From: Chitinophaga sp. LS1
GTDB lineage: Bacteria > Bacteroidota > Bacteroidia > Chitinophagales > Chitinophagaceae
Length of the DNA stretch: 64,000 bases
Direction: 5' to 3'
NCBI RefSeq assembly: GCF_034274695.1
Contig: NZ_CP128362.1
Coordinates: forward strand, 310,001-374,000
The position numbers were made by a program, and so were the translations under genes. Under the pieces are notes generated by a model. It was not told where the DNA came from and searched no databases. It saw only the letters and a list, made by a program, of their open reading frames with translations. Below, piece by piece: positions 63,974-64,000 of this stretch; positions within the stretch are counted from its first letter, which is position 1, and every line of letters starts with the position of its first letter.

Positions 63974-64000
63974 ATCCCGGGCCGCAAAGCCCGGGATTTT
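63974..64000 (+). terminator. Terminator of the rpsF-rpsR-rplI operon
   Basis: ATCCCGGGC (63974-63982) pairs with GCCCGGGAT (63989-63997), with the T-run reaching the window edge. It lies 24 bp after the rplI stop. Confidence 0.8.

Noticed and set aside
1..64000. tRNA, rRNA or known riboswitch
   Set aside because: No cloverleaf, T-loop consensus or riboswitch core was found by reading. A covariance search was not possible, so weak RNA genes cannot be excluded.

Overview
The window looks like chromosomal DNA from a member of the Bacteroidota, most likely a Chitinophaga-like member of the Chitinophagaceae. The signs are a type IX secretion translocon gene (sprA), a cargo protein with a type IX sorting domain, the Bacteroidota-type omega subunit, DUF4835/DUF4296 genes beside coaBC-rpoZ-bamD, futalosine-pathway menaquinone genes, many TTG starts, and -7 boxes of the Bacteroidota form TAnnTTTG. 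The genus is inferred from family resemblance and was not tested by a search.

Layout. 1-3713 is the 5' part of sprA (minus strand, running off the left edge), then ruvA and fabH. 5.8-10.5 kb is a minus-strand run: a degenerate-Nudix regulator, a small winged-helix protein, and two tandem TPR-sensor histidine kinases, the second with a decayed ATPase domain. 10.7-18.6 kb is housekeeping and scattered enzymes: DinB, two GNAT genes, fabD, folE-queD, mqnB-mqnD, a photolyase and a class IV aminotransferase. About 1 kb without genes follows, ending in a nested inverted repeat behind scoB. 19.7-25.3 kb is one long minus-strand series (bamD, rpoZ, coaBC, DUF4835, DUF4296, scoA, scoB).

At 25.4-25.7 kb lies a divergent non-coding region with ten tandem 11-bp repeats and three near-consensus DnaA boxes. 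From 25.76 to 41.95 kb the complete division and cell wall (dcw) cluster runs on the plus strand: mraZ, rsmH, ftsL-like, ftsI, murE, mraY, murD, ftsW, murG, murC, ftsQ, ftsA, ftsZ. murF, murB and ddl are not in it.

42-49 kb is the accessory part. It is AT-rich and holds an AraC-type regulator, a secreted MG2-like protein, an IS3-family element, and a small cassette of a MauE/DoxX-like membrane protein, a short secreted four-cysteine protein resembling DUF6520, and a membrane-anchored protein of unknown fold. An IS5-family element has split the MauE-like gene. Removing the element and one copy of its ATT target duplication restores a continuous frame from an ATG at 46165.

49-64 kb is again core: pirin, Kup, an OmpA-like protein, polyprenyl diphosphate synthase, recJ, htpG, a secreted endonuclease/exonuclease-type protein with a C-terminal type IX sorting domain, and the rpsF-rpsR-rplI operon. 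No tRNA, rRNA or CRISPR array was seen.
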